Positions 7,568 to 15,071 of a stretch of 39,971 bases of DNA are shown here, one piece after another. Origin of the DNA: Streptomyces tailanensis (GTDB lineage: Bacteria; Actinomycetota; Actinomycetes; Streptomycetales; Streptomycetaceae). The DNA lies in assembly GCF_008386495.1 (NCBI RefSeq), contig NZ_VTHJ01000075.1, positions 1 through 39,971 on the forward strand, written 5' to 3'. The notes below the pieces were generated by a model. That model was not told where the DNA came from. It ran no database searches and saw only the letters and a list, made by a program, of their open reading frames with translations. The first letter of the stretch is position 1; every line of letters begins with the position of its first letter. The translations under genes and the position numbers were made by a program.

Positions 7568-8509
7568 ATGAGCGACCGTGATCGTGGCCTCGCGCCTGTG
7601 GAGCGGAGCGCGGGGCTGGCCCATCGCGTGCCGGACCTGGGCGCCCTCGAACTGCTGCTGGCCGTCGCGCGGCTCGGCTCGCTCGGGCGGGCAGCCCAGT
7701 CGTTGGGGATCACTCAGCCGGCGGCGAGCAGCAGGATCCGTTCGATGGAACGGCAGCTGGGCGTAGCTCTGGTGGACCGGTCGCCGCGTGGGTCCAGTCT
7801 CACGGACGCGGGGGCGCTGGTCACGGACTGGGCCCGGCGGATCGTGGAGGCGGCCGAGGCGTTCGACGTGGGCGCGCAGGCGCTGCGGGACCGGCGCGAC
7901 TCGCGTCTGCGGGTCGCCGCGAGCATGACCATCGCCGAGTATCTGCTGCCCGGCTGGCTCATCGCGCTGCGTGCCGAGCGCCCGGACACGGCGGTCTCGC
8001 TGCTGGCGGGCAACTCGACGGTGGTCGCGGAGCGGCTGCTGGCCGACGAAGCCGACCTGGGCTTCGTGGAGGGACCGACCGTACCGGCCGGCCTGGACGC
8101 GGCGGTCATAGCCCACGATCACCTGATCGTCGTGACGGCCCCCGACCACCCCTGGGCGCGCCGCCGCAAGCCCCTGGACGCGGCGGAGCTGGCCTCGACC
8201 CCCCTGATCCTCCGCGAAAAGGGCTCCGGCACCCGCCAGGTCCTGGAAGGGGCGCTCGGCGGCCTCGCCCGGCCCCTCATCGAGCTCTCCTCCACCACGG
8301 CGGTCAAGTCCTCCGCCCTCAGCGGCGCCGGCCCCGCCGTCCTCAGTGAGCTCGCCCTCGGCGAGGAACTCTCCGCCCGCCGGCTGGTCCGCATCCCGGT
8401 AGAGGGCATCCGCCTACGCCGCGCCCTACGAGCGGTCTGGCCCACAGGCCACAGACCCGCAGGCCCAGCAAGAGACCTACTGAGCCTGACCCGAGGCCCA
8501 GCCACCTGA
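7568..8509 (+). CDS. LysR-family transcriptional regulator
   Basis: A 313-aa regulator. The N-terminal winged helix-turn-helix (about residues 25-85) reads LELLLAVARLGSLGRAAQSL, then the recognition segment ITQPAASSRIRSMERQLG. The effector domain (about 110-305) contains LRVAASMTIAEYLLPGWL and VVTAPDHPWARRRKPL, typical of the CysB/CbbR-like periplasmic-binding fold. ATG 7568 is used; its Shine-Dalgarno (TGGAG) is very close, so the true start could differ by a few codons. No divergent partner gene is next to it, because family-A and family-B repeats flank it on both sides. The regulon is therefore not evident. Confidence 0.88.
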   Translation: MSDRDRGLAPVERSAGLAHRVPDLGALELLLAVARLGSLGRAAQSLGITQPAASSRIRSMERQLGVALVDRSPRGSSLTDAGALVTDWARRIVEAAEAFDVGAQALRDRRDSRLRVAASMTIAEYLLPGWLIALRAERPDTAVSLLAGNSTVVAERLLADEADLGFVEGPTVPAGLDAAVIAHDHLIVVTAPDHPWARRRKPLDAAELASTPLILREKGSGTRQVLEGALGGLARPLIELSSTTAVKSSALSGAGPAVLSELALGEELSARRLVRIPVEGIRLRRALRAVWPTGHRPAGPARDLLSLTRGPAT

Positions 8510-8520
8510 CCGAAGCGCCC

Positions 8521-8672
8521 CCGCAAGGGGCGCGGGACTGTGTGCTCATGCGGCTCCGCCGCGTGAGCGCGACAAGCCCCAACGAACCCGCACAAGCCAA
8601 CCCACCTCCGCCCGCAAAGGGGCACGGGGCTGTGTCGATTTGCGGCTCCGCCGCGTGGGCGCGATCAACCCC
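8521..8672 (+). repeat. Two tandem family-B repeat units
   Basis: Units 8521-8580 and about 8611-8672 both read CCGCAAAGGGGC-like, CGGGACTGTGT or CGGGGCTGTGT, then TGCGGCTCCGCCGCGTG and GCGCGA. The inner GCGGCTCCGCCGC is a tight hairpin. A third unit lies at 30030-30080. The whole 8510-8790 gap between LysR and the convergent hydrolase holds these repeats and no gene that I can support. Confidence 0.8.
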
Positions 8673-8790
8673 CACCCACCCGCACCCGCCAACGAATCCG
8701 AACCCCCCGAGCTCAAAGGCGCAGCGGGGTCAAAGGGGCGGCAGCCCCTGGGGATGGGACGGGTAGGGGCGGGGGCGAGAAAAACCCGGC

Positions 8791-9489
8791 TCAACCAGCG
8801 GCGGCCAGCGTCAACGCCCGCATCACCCGAACGTCCTCCCCCATCTCCGGATGCCACTGAACCCCCAACACCCACCCGACCCCAGCCCCAGCCCCACCGG
8901 CAAACTCGACCGCCTCCACCGTCCCGTCCCCCGCATACGCCGAAGCCACCAGCCCCTCCCCAAGACGATCCACCGCCTGATGGTGATACGTCGGCACCGA
9001 CGTCTCCTCGGGCACGATCTCCGCATAAAGCGACCCCGGCACGGGCTTGACCGCATGCCGCCCGAACACCCCCACCTCCACCACATGGTCGTCGATGTGC
9101 TGCACGAGCGTCCCCCCGAGCGCGACGTTCAACAACTGCATCCCCCGGCAGATACCCAGCAACGGCGTCCCGGCCGACAGCGCCGCGCCGATCAACGCCA
9201 ACTCCCACGCATCCCGCTCCGCCGCCGCCGGACCCGTACGCGGCGACCGCTCGGCCCCGTAGCGCGCCGGATCGACATCCGGCCCACCCGCGATCACCAG
9301 CCCGTCAAGCCGCGCGACTACCTCCGCGGCGTACGCCGGATCGTCCGGCGGAAGCATCGCGGCGACACCCCCCGCCGCCTGGACGAGCCGCGGATAGCCG
9401 ACCGGCAGCAGTGCCGCCTCCAGCTCCCACACACCCCAGCGCGCCCCGGACTCCAGATACGTACTCACACCGATCAGCGGCCTGGCCAC
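8791..9489 (-). CDS. Gamma-glutamyl hydrolase, class I glutamine-amidotransferase fold (PuuD-like)
   Basis: A 232-aa cytosolic hydrolase of the peptidase C26 / PuuD family, which cleaves gamma-glutamyl amides such as gamma-glutamyl-GABA. The catalytic Cys is C114 in GICRGMQLLN; the His/Glu pair is in GVQWHPE (H213, E215). GGPDVDPARYG is the family's oxyanion-side loop. GTG 9489 was chosen over the upstream TTG (9510) because AGGGAG lies 6 nt before it. It is followed upstream by the FadR-type regulator in the same direction (64 bp gap) and faces the glnA4-like synthetase. Inference: it releases glutamate from the gamma-glutamylated intermediate made by that synthetase. Confidence 0.88.
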   Translation of the reverse strand: MARPLIGVSTYLESGARWGVWELEAALLPVGYPRLVQAAGGVAAMLPPDDPAYAAEVVARLDGLVIAGGPDVDPARYGAERSPRTGPAAAERDAWELALIGAALSAGTPLLGICRGMQLLNVALGGTLVQHIDDHVVEVGVFGRHAVKPVPGSLYAEIVPEETSVPTYHHQAVDRLGEGLVASAYAGDGTVEAVEFAGGAGAGVGWVLGVQWHPEMGEDVRVMRALTLAAAG

Positions 9490-9553
9490 GCGCTTCTCCC
9501 TCGCCCTCAATGGGACACGTCCATACCTTTGTACCGCGCACCCCGGCCACGGT

Positions 9554-10288
9554 TCACGTCAAGAACCCCCGCAGCAGCGCCGCCGTCCCGGCGCAGTGCT
9601 CCCGCGTGATCTCCCGCGCCCCGTCCGCGTCCCCGTCCAGCACGGCCTCGACGAGCGCGACGTGCTGCCGCTGGGAGTGCTCCAGGTTCCGTACCAGCAA
9701 CGGGATGCAGTCGAGGAGTTCGTTGACGGAGGCGCGTACGGCCGCGTACTGGGCGATGAGACTGGGGGAGCCGCACAGCTCCGCGAGGGTGAGGTGGAGG
9801 AGGGTGTCGAGGCGGCGATAGTCGGCGAGGGGCGCGTCGTGGGTGCGCGCCAGCGCCTCCCGCAGACGTACCGCCTGCTCGCCGGTCAGCCCGTGGGTCG
9901 CGCACAACCCGGCCGCGCCCACCTCCAGCACCTCCCGGAAGCGCAGCACGTCCTCGATGTCGACCTTGGCGATACGGCGCCGCAGCTCGTCCTGCCCGCC
10001 GGCGTCGGCGCGCGGCAGCACGAACGTGCCGCCGTACCGGCCGCGCCGCGACTCCACGAGCTTCTGGTCCTGGAGGACCTTCAGCACCTCGCGCAGCGTC
10101 ACCCGGCTGATCCCGAGCCGCTCGGCCAGCTCGCGCTCCGCGGGCAGCCGCCCGCCGCAGGGCACCAGCCCGAGCCGTACGACCTGGAGGATCTGTTCGA
10201 GGGCCTCCTCGAACCCGTTGCCCGCCCGCACCGGCCGCAGCACCGGGGTCAGCCGGTCCTCAGGGTTGCCGTCAGGTTCCGCCGACAT
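9554..10288 (-). CDS. FadR-subfamily GntR regulator
   Basis: A 244-aa regulator with an N-terminal winged helix (GGRLPAERELAERLGISRVT) and a C-terminal all-helical FCD effector domain containing VLRFREVLEVGAAGLCATH and the HCAG region. FCD domains usually bind a carboxylic acid through a metal-His site. ATG 10288 is used; an in-frame TTG is at 10309. It is transcribed divergently from the glnA4-like synthetase over a 212-bp gap and probably shares a transcript with the PuuD-like hydrolase. It is most likely the local regulator of this locus. Confidence 0.88.
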   Translation of the reverse strand: MSAEPDGNPEDRLTPVLRPVRAGNGFEEALEQILQVVRLGLVPCGGRLPAERELAERLGISRVTLREVLKVLQDQKLVESRRGRYGGTFVLPRADAGGQDELRRRIAKVDIEDVLRFREVLEVGAAGLCATHGLTGEQAVRLREALARTHDAPLADYRRLDTLLHLTLAELCGSPSLIAQYAAVRASVNELLDCIPLLVRNLEHSQRQHVALVEAVLDGDADGAREITREHCAGTAALLRGFLT

Positions 10289-10312
10289 GTGGCCGTGCCC
10301 CCTTCCCAAGCA

Positions 10313-10343
10313 ATGGTTCTCGGCAATACCTTATGGCTCTCGG
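10313..10343. promoter_or_regulatory. Candidate operator: 11-bp direct repeat, 20 bp apart
   Basis: ATGGTTCTCGG (10313-10323) and ATGGCTCTCGG (10333-10343) are spaced exactly 20 bp start to start, about two helical turns. They lie in the divergent gap between the FadR-type regulator and the glnA4-like gene, in the only AT-richer part of it (CAATACCTTATGG). This suits a dimeric regulator binding one DNA face. No experimental basis. Confidence 0.45.
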
Positions 10344-10360
10344 TCCCACCGTAGAAGCGT

Positions 10361-10490
10361 GAAGAAGCCCGCAGCAAGACCCAGCAAGGCCACAGCAAGA
10401 CCCAGCAAGCCCGCAGGAGACAGCAGAAAGCCCGCAGAAAGCCCGCAGAAAGCCCGCAGCAAGACGGCAAAGCCTGTTGAAAGCCCGAAG
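10361..10490 (+). repeat. Purine-rich imperfect tandem repeats in the leader of the synthetase gene
   Basis: About 130 nt built from AAGCCCGCAG and AGCAAGACCC-type units; AAAGCCCGCAG occurs three times in a row near 10430-10460 and AGCAAGACCCAGCAAG twice near 10373-10410. It directly precedes the ribosome-binding site AAGGAG (10488-10493). Units of 10-11 nt could set spacing in the leader or be slippage-prone. Confidence 0.7.
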
Positions 10491-10500
10491 GAGCCTTCCC

Positions 10501-11859
10501 GTGGCAGACCGCACAGCGCCGCTCAGCGTCGAGGAACTGCATGCCCTCGTCGCGGGCGGTGAGATCGACACCGTCGTCCTGGCCTTCCCCGACATGCAGG
10601 GACGCCTCCAGGGCAAGCGGTTCGCCGCGCGCTTCTTCCTCGACGAGGTGCTCTCCCACGGCACCGAGGGCTGCAACTACCTGCTCGCCGTCGACACCGA
10701 GATGAACACCGTCGACGGCTACGAGATGTCCTCCTGGGACCGGGGTTACGGCGACTTCGCCATGCATCCCGACCTGAGCACCCTGCGCCGGGTGCCCTGG
10801 AACGAGGGCACGGCCATGCTCATCGCCGACCTCGCCTGGAACGACGGTTCACCGGTCGTCGCCGCGCCCCGCCAGATCCTGCGCCGCCAGCTGGAGCGCC
10901 TCGCCGAGCTGGGCTACACCGCCCAGGTCGGCACCGAGCTGGAGTTCATCGTCTTCAAGGACACCTACGAGCAGGCCTGGGACGCGGGCTACAAGGGCCT
11001 CACCCCGGCGAACCAGTACAACATCGACTACTCGGTGCTCGGGACGGGCCGTATCGAGCCCCTGCTGCGGCGGATCAGGAACGAGATGGCGGCGGCCGGG
11101 CTGACCGTCGAGTCCGCGAAGGGCGAGTGCAACCCCGGGCAGCACGAGATCGCCTTCAAGTACGACGAGGCCCTGGTCACCTGCGACCAGCACGCGATCT
11201 ACAAGACCGGTGCCAAGGAGATCGCCGCCCAGGAGGGCATGTCGCTCACCTTCATGGCCAAGTACAACGACCGCGAGGGCAACTCCTGCCACATCCACCT
11301 CTCCCTCGCGGACGCCGACGGCACCAACGCCATGGCCGACGGTCCTGAGATGTCCCAGGTCATGCGGTACTTCCTCGCCGGACAGCTCGCCGCCCTCCGT
11401 GACTTCTCGCTGCTCTACGCGCCCAACATCAACTCGTACAAGCGGTTCCAGCCGGGATCGTTCGCGCCGACCGCCGTCGCCTGGGGGTACGACAACCGGA
11501 CCTGCGCGCTGCGGGTGGTGGGCCACGGTCGCTCCATGCGGTTCGAGAACCGCCTCCCCGGCGGTGACGTCAACCCGCACCTCGCCGTCGCGGGGCTCGT
11601 CGCGGCCGGGCTGTACGGCATCGAGCAGAAGCTGGAGCTGCCGGAGGTGTGCGCGGGCAACGCGTACACCTCCGAGTACGCGCACGTCCCGACCACCCTG
11701 CGCGAGGCCGCCGAGCTGTGGGAGAACAGCACCGTCGCCAAGGCCGCGTTCGGCGACGAGGTCGTCGCGCACTACCTCAACATGGCCCGCGTCGAACTGG
11801 CCGCCTTCGACGCCGCCGTGACCGACTGGGAGCTGCGCCGCTCCTTCGAACGTCTGTAA
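10501..11859 (+). CDS. glnA4: Glutamine synthetase-like gamma-glutamyl-amine ligase (GlnA4 type)
   Basis: A 452-aa enzyme of the glutamine synthetase family with the GS beta-grasp N-terminus and catalytic barrel. Visible motifs: VGTELEFIVF (metal-binding Glu), AKGECNPGQHEIAF, NSCHIHLSL (active-site His), and MRFENRLPGGDVNPHLA near the end. The canonical GlnA patterns around the ammonia flap and the adenylylated Tyr are not evident, so it is unlikely to be the housekeeping GS. From memory, its context matches S. coelicolor GlnA4 (SCO1613), reported as a gamma-glutamylethanolamide synthetase. GTG 10501 follows AAGGAG by 7 nt. It heads an operon with ALDH and SDR, and its divergent neighbours are a FadR-type regulator and a gamma-glutamyl hydrolase. 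Substrate ethanolamine or another amine is inference. Confidence 0.85.
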   Translation: MADRTAPLSVEELHALVAGGEIDTVVLAFPDMQGRLQGKRFAARFFLDEVLSHGTEGCNYLLAVDTEMNTVDGYEMSSWDRGYGDFAMHPDLSTLRRVPWNEGTAMLIADLAWNDGSPVVAAPRQILRRQLERLAELGYTAQVGTELEFIVFKDTYEQAWDAGYKGLTPANQYNIDYSVLGTGRIEPLLRRIRNEMAAAGLTVESAKGECNPGQHEIAFKYDEALVTCDQHAIYKTGAKEIAAQEGMSLTFMAKYNDREGNSCHIHLSLADADGTNAMADGPEMSQVMRYFLAGQLAALRDFSLLYAPNINSYKRFQPGSFAPTAVAWGYDNRTCALRVVGHGRSMRFENRLPGGDVNPHLAVAGLVAAGLYGIEQKLELPEVCAGNAYTSEYAHVPTTLREAAELWENSTVAKAAFGDEVVAHYLNMARVELAAFDAAVTDWELRRSFERL

Positions 11860-11886
11860 TCCACCCCCGCTCCGAGAGGCCCTTTC

Positions 11887-13275
11887 TTGTCCGAGCAGCA
11901 CACCGAGCACGAACTCCGTGTCCTCAATCCCGCCACCGAGGAGCTCGTCGCCACCGTCCCGGCCGCCACCCCGGCGGACGTCGACGCCGCCGTCATACGG
12001 GCGACGAAGGCCCAGCGGGTGTGGGCCGCGCTGGCCCCCGCCGACCGCGCCCGGCTGCTGCGCCGCTTCGCCGCGACCGTGGACGACCACCTCGAAGAGC
12101 TGGCCCGGCTGGAGGTCCGTGAGGCCGGGCACACCATCGGCAACGCCCGCTGGGAGGCCGGCAACGTCCGGGACCTGCTCGACTACGCGGCGGGCGGCGT
12201 CGAACGGCTCACCGGACGTCAGATCCCGGTGGCCGGCGGTCTCGACGTCACGTTCCTCGAACCGCTCGGCGTCGTCGGCGTGATCGCCCCCTGGAACTTC
12301 CCGATGCCCATCGCGGCGTGGGGCGTCGCCCCCGCGCTCGCGGCCGGCAACGCGGTCATCCTCAAGCCCGCCGAGACGACCCCGCTCACGGCTCTGCGAC
12401 TGGCGGAGCTGGCCATGGAAGCGGGGCTCCCCGAAGGCCTCTTCCAGGTGCTGCCGGGCCACGGCCCCGTCGCGGGCAACGCCCTCGTCGAGCACCCCGG
12501 CGTCGCCAAGATCGTCTTCACCGGGTCGACGGCCGTCGGCAAACAGGTGCTGGCCAAGGGCTCCGCGCTCCTCAAGCGCGTCACCCTCGAACTCGGCGGC
12601 AAGAGCCCCAACATCGTCTTCGCCGACTCCGACCTCGAAGCCGCCGCGGCCACCGCCCCCATGGCCTTCCTCGACAACTCCGGCCAGGACTGCTGCGCCC
12701 GCACCCGCATCCTCGTCCAGCGCTCCGCCTACGACCGCTTCCTCGACCTCCTCGCCCCCGGCATCGAGTCGGTCCGCGTCGGCGACCCGGCCGACGAGAC
12801 CACCCAGATGGGCCCGCTGATCTCCAAGGTCCAACTGGAGCGCGTCCGTTCGTACGTCGACGCCGACGCGCCCGGCATCCGGGGCAAGGCCCCCGAAGGG
12901 CCCGGCTTCTGGTTCCCACCGACCGTCCTCACCGACGTCGAGCCGCACGCGCGCGTGGCCGCCGAGGAGGTCTTCGGTCCCGTAGCCGTCGTCATCCCCT
13001 TCGAGGACGAGGCCGACGCGATCCGGCTCGCCAACGACACCCCGTACGGCCTCTCCGGCTCCATCTGGACCCGGGACGTCGGCCGCGCCCTGCGTGTCTC
13101 CCAGGCCGTCCGCGCGGGCAACCTGTCCGTCAACTCCCACTCCAGCGTCCGCTACTGGACACCCTTCGGCGGCTTCAAGCAGTCGGGGATCGGCCGTGAA
13201 CTCGGCCCGGACGCGCTCACCGCCTTCACCGAAACCAAGAACGTCTTCATCAGCACGGAAGGCCCCGCACAGTGA
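11887..13275 (+). CDS. NAD(P)+-dependent aldehyde dehydrogenase
   Basis: A 462-aa ALDH-superfamily enzyme. The cofactor-binding and active-site motifs are APWNFPMPIAAW, FTGSTAVGKQV, LELGGKSPN (general-base Glu) and NSGQDCCARTR, with C269 as nucleophile. EEVFGPVAVVIPF is the C-terminal ALDH signature. The start is TTG 11887, 27 nt after the synthetase stop, with GAGAGG upstream. It overlaps the SDR gene by 4 nt. In a gamma-glutamylation pathway it would oxidise the gamma-glutamyl aldehyde to the acid, as PuuC does in the putrescine pathway. The exact aldehyde is not shown by the sequence. Confidence 0.92.
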   Translation: MSEQHTEHELRVLNPATEELVATVPAATPADVDAAVIRATKAQRVWAALAPADRARLLRRFAATVDDHLEELARLEVREAGHTIGNARWEAGNVRDLLDYAAGGVERLTGRQIPVAGGLDVTFLEPLGVVGVIAPWNFPMPIAAWGVAPALAAGNAVILKPAETTPLTALRLAELAMEAGLPEGLFQVLPGHGPVAGNALVEHPGVAKIVFTGSTAVGKQVLAKGSALLKRVTLELGGKSPNIVFADSDLEAAAATAPMAFLDNSGQDCCARTRILVQRSAYDRFLDLLAPGIESVRVGDPADETTQMGPLISKVQLERVRSYVDADAPGIRGKAPEGPGFWFPPTVLTDVEPHARVAAEEVFGPVAVVIPFEDEADAIRLANDTPYGLSGSIWTRDVGRALRVSQAVRAGNLSVNSHSSVRYWTPFGGFKQSGIGRELGPDALTAFTETKNVFISTEGPAQ

Positions 13276-14093
13276 CCCAGCCCCAGGAGACTGTTACATC
13301 CACTGGGGGTTCCCCCCAGACCCCCGCCTGCCGCCGACTCGTCGGCCGTACCGCCGTCATCACCGGCGCCGGCAGTGGCATCGGCCTCGCCACCGCGCGC
13401 CGACTCGCCTCCGAGGGCGCGCACGTGGTCTGCGGCGACGTGGACGACGCGCGCGGCAAGGCGGCCGCCGAGGAGGTCGGCGGGATCTTCGTGAAGGTCG
13501 ACGTCACCGACGCCGAGCAGGTCGAGGCGCTGTTCAAGACCGCGTACGACACCTACGGCAGCGTCGACATCGCCTTCAACAACGCGGGCATCTCGCCGCC
13601 CGACGACGACTCCATCCTGGAGACCGGCCTGGAGGCCTGGAAGCGGGTCCAGGAGGTCAACCTCACCTCCGTGTACCTGTGCTGCAAGGCCGCGATCCCC
13701 TACATGCGGCGCCAGGGCAAGGGCTCGATCATCAACACCGCGTCGTTCGTGGCCCGGATGGGCGCGGCGACCTCCCAGATCTCGTACACGGCCTCCAAGG
13801 GCGGTGTGCTGGCCATGTCCCGTGAGCTGGGCGTGCAGTTCGCGCGGGAGGGCATCCGCGTGAACGCGCTGTGCCCCGGCCCGGTCAACACCCCCCTCCT
13901 CCAGGAGCTGTTCGCCAAGGACCCGGAGCGGGCCGCGCGCCGACTCGTGCACATCCCGCTCGGCCGGTTCGCGGAGGCCGACGAGATCGCCGCCGCCGTC
14001 GCCTTCCTCGCCAGCGACGACTCGTCCTTCGTGAACGCCACCGACTTCCTGGTCGACGGCGGCATTTCGGGCGCGTACGTCACGCCGCTGTAG
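13272..14093 (+). CDS. Short-chain dehydrogenase/reductase (SDR)
   Basis: A 273-aa classical SDR with Rossmann fold: TGAGSGIGLA (cofactor glycines), NNAGIS, and the catalytic YTASK with a Ser in INTASF upstream. An aspartate after the second strand (GDVDD) favours NAD(H). The start GTG 13272 overlaps the ALDH stop (GTGA), so it is translationally coupled. Residues about 8-16 (TVTSTGGSPQ) are odd: their DNA, about 13300-13328, contains a C/G-run inverted repeat of the kind seen between Streptomyces genes, so a repeat may have inserted in frame. It may oxidise the alcohol of a gamma-glutamylated amino-alcohol to the aldehyde used by ALDH; that is inference from context. Confidence 0.9.
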   Translation: MTQPQETVTSTGGSPQTPACRRLVGRTAVITGAGSGIGLATARRLASEGAHVVCGDVDDARGKAAAEEVGGIFVKVDVTDAEQVEALFKTAYDTYGSVDIAFNNAGISPPDDDSILETGLEAWKRVQEVNLTSVYLCCKAAIPYMRRQGKGSIINTASFVARMGAATSQISYTASKGGVLAMSRELGVQFAREGIRVNALCPGPVNTPLLQELFAKDPERAARRLVHIPLGRFAEADEIAAAVAFLASDDSSFVNATDFLVDGGISGAYVTPL

Positions 14094-14137
14094 CAGTCCT
14101 GAGCCGCGCCCACGCCGGGTGTGATTAAAGTGCCGGG

Positions 14138-15061
14138 ATGAGCAGTTCGCCGCCGCCCGGCTGGTACCGCGACCCGTCCTACCCGCTCACCGAACGCTGG
14201 TGGGACGGGACCGCATGGACCGATTACCGGCGCCAGCCGGCGGTGCCCGATCCGCCGCAGGCCCAGCCGGGGCCGCCCGCGGGCAAGGGCCCCGGGCGCA
14301 CCACGGTCGTCGCCCTGGCCGCGGCCGGCGCCGTTCTGGTCGCCGCCGCCGTCACGGGCGGCGTCGTCGTGTTCGCGAAGGACGGCGACGGGGGCCAGGA
14401 GACGAGGACGACGACCTCCGCGCCCGCGGCTCCGACCTCCGGCACCGACGGCAGTGACAGCCCGTCCCCGTCGGCGTCCCCCTCCGGTGATCCGACCGTC
14501 GTCGCGGACGACCTCAACGGCATCACCTTCCCGATCCTCGACGGCTGGATCAGCGGCGAGGACACAGCCGAGGACGCCGTCCTGGTCCGGGACGGCACGT
14601 ACGACTGCCCCGGCGACGGCGGTCTGTGCCGCAGCGGCTGGGTCTTCTCGCGGCCCGTGACCGGCGAGGACGAGACCTCCCCGAAGGTCCTCGCCGAGAA
14701 CGACATCGAGGACGCGGCGAACGACGCGTACGACCGCGACAAGCTGGACCGGCGCCCCTACAACGGCATCACCGGCCACGAGGTCGTCGACTCCGGCTCG
14801 GTCGCCGTCGCGGGCCGCGCCGGGTATTTCGTGCGCTGGCGCGTCACGACCGAGGCCGGACCAGGCGGCTACGTCCAGTCCCTCGTCTTCCCGTCCAGCC
14901 GCGGCACCGGGACACCGGTGCTCGTCCGGTTCACCCTCGACGCGGGCCCCGACGGCCCACCGGTCGACGACATCGACAAGATCATCAAGGGCATCCGGCC
15001 GATGGGCGACGAGGCGGACAGGGAGACGGGCGGGGGAGTGGGCAGCAGCATCGGCCCCTAG
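14138..15061 (+). CDS. DUF2510-domain single-pass membrane protein
   Basis: A 307-aa protein. Residues 7-32 are the DUF2510 module (PPGWYRDPSYPLTERWWDGT with conserved Trp/Asp), found at the cytosolic N-terminus of many actinobacterial membrane proteins. After a Pro-rich linker comes one transmembrane segment (about 50-77), then a Thr/Ser/Pro-rich stretch. The final domain of about 180 residues is extracytoplasmic and has two Cys in a CPGDGGLC motif. Function is not known. ATG 14138 has a weak Shine-Dalgarno. It ends 10 bp from the convergent PLP-enzyme gene. Confidence 0.8.
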   Translation: MSSSPPPGWYRDPSYPLTERWWDGTAWTDYRRQPAVPDPPQAQPGPPAGKGPGRTTVVALAAAGAVLVAAAVTGGVVVFAKDGDGGQETRTTTSAPAAPTSGTDGSDSPSPSASPSGDPTVVADDLNGITFPILDGWISGEDTAEDAVLVRDGTYDCPGDGGLCRSGWVFSRPVTGEDETSPKVLAENDIEDAANDAYDRDKLDRRPYNGITGHEVVDSGSVAVAGRAGYFVRWRVTTEAGPGGYVQSLVFPSSRGTGTPVLVRFTLDAGPDGPPVDDIDKIIKGIRPMGDEADRETGGGVGSSIGP

Positions 15062-15071
15062 CGACGGGGTT

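Noticed and set aside
10849..13140. 763-codon minus-strand open frame
   Set aside because: Antisense to the glnA4-type gene and the ALDH gene, both with intact catalytic motifs.
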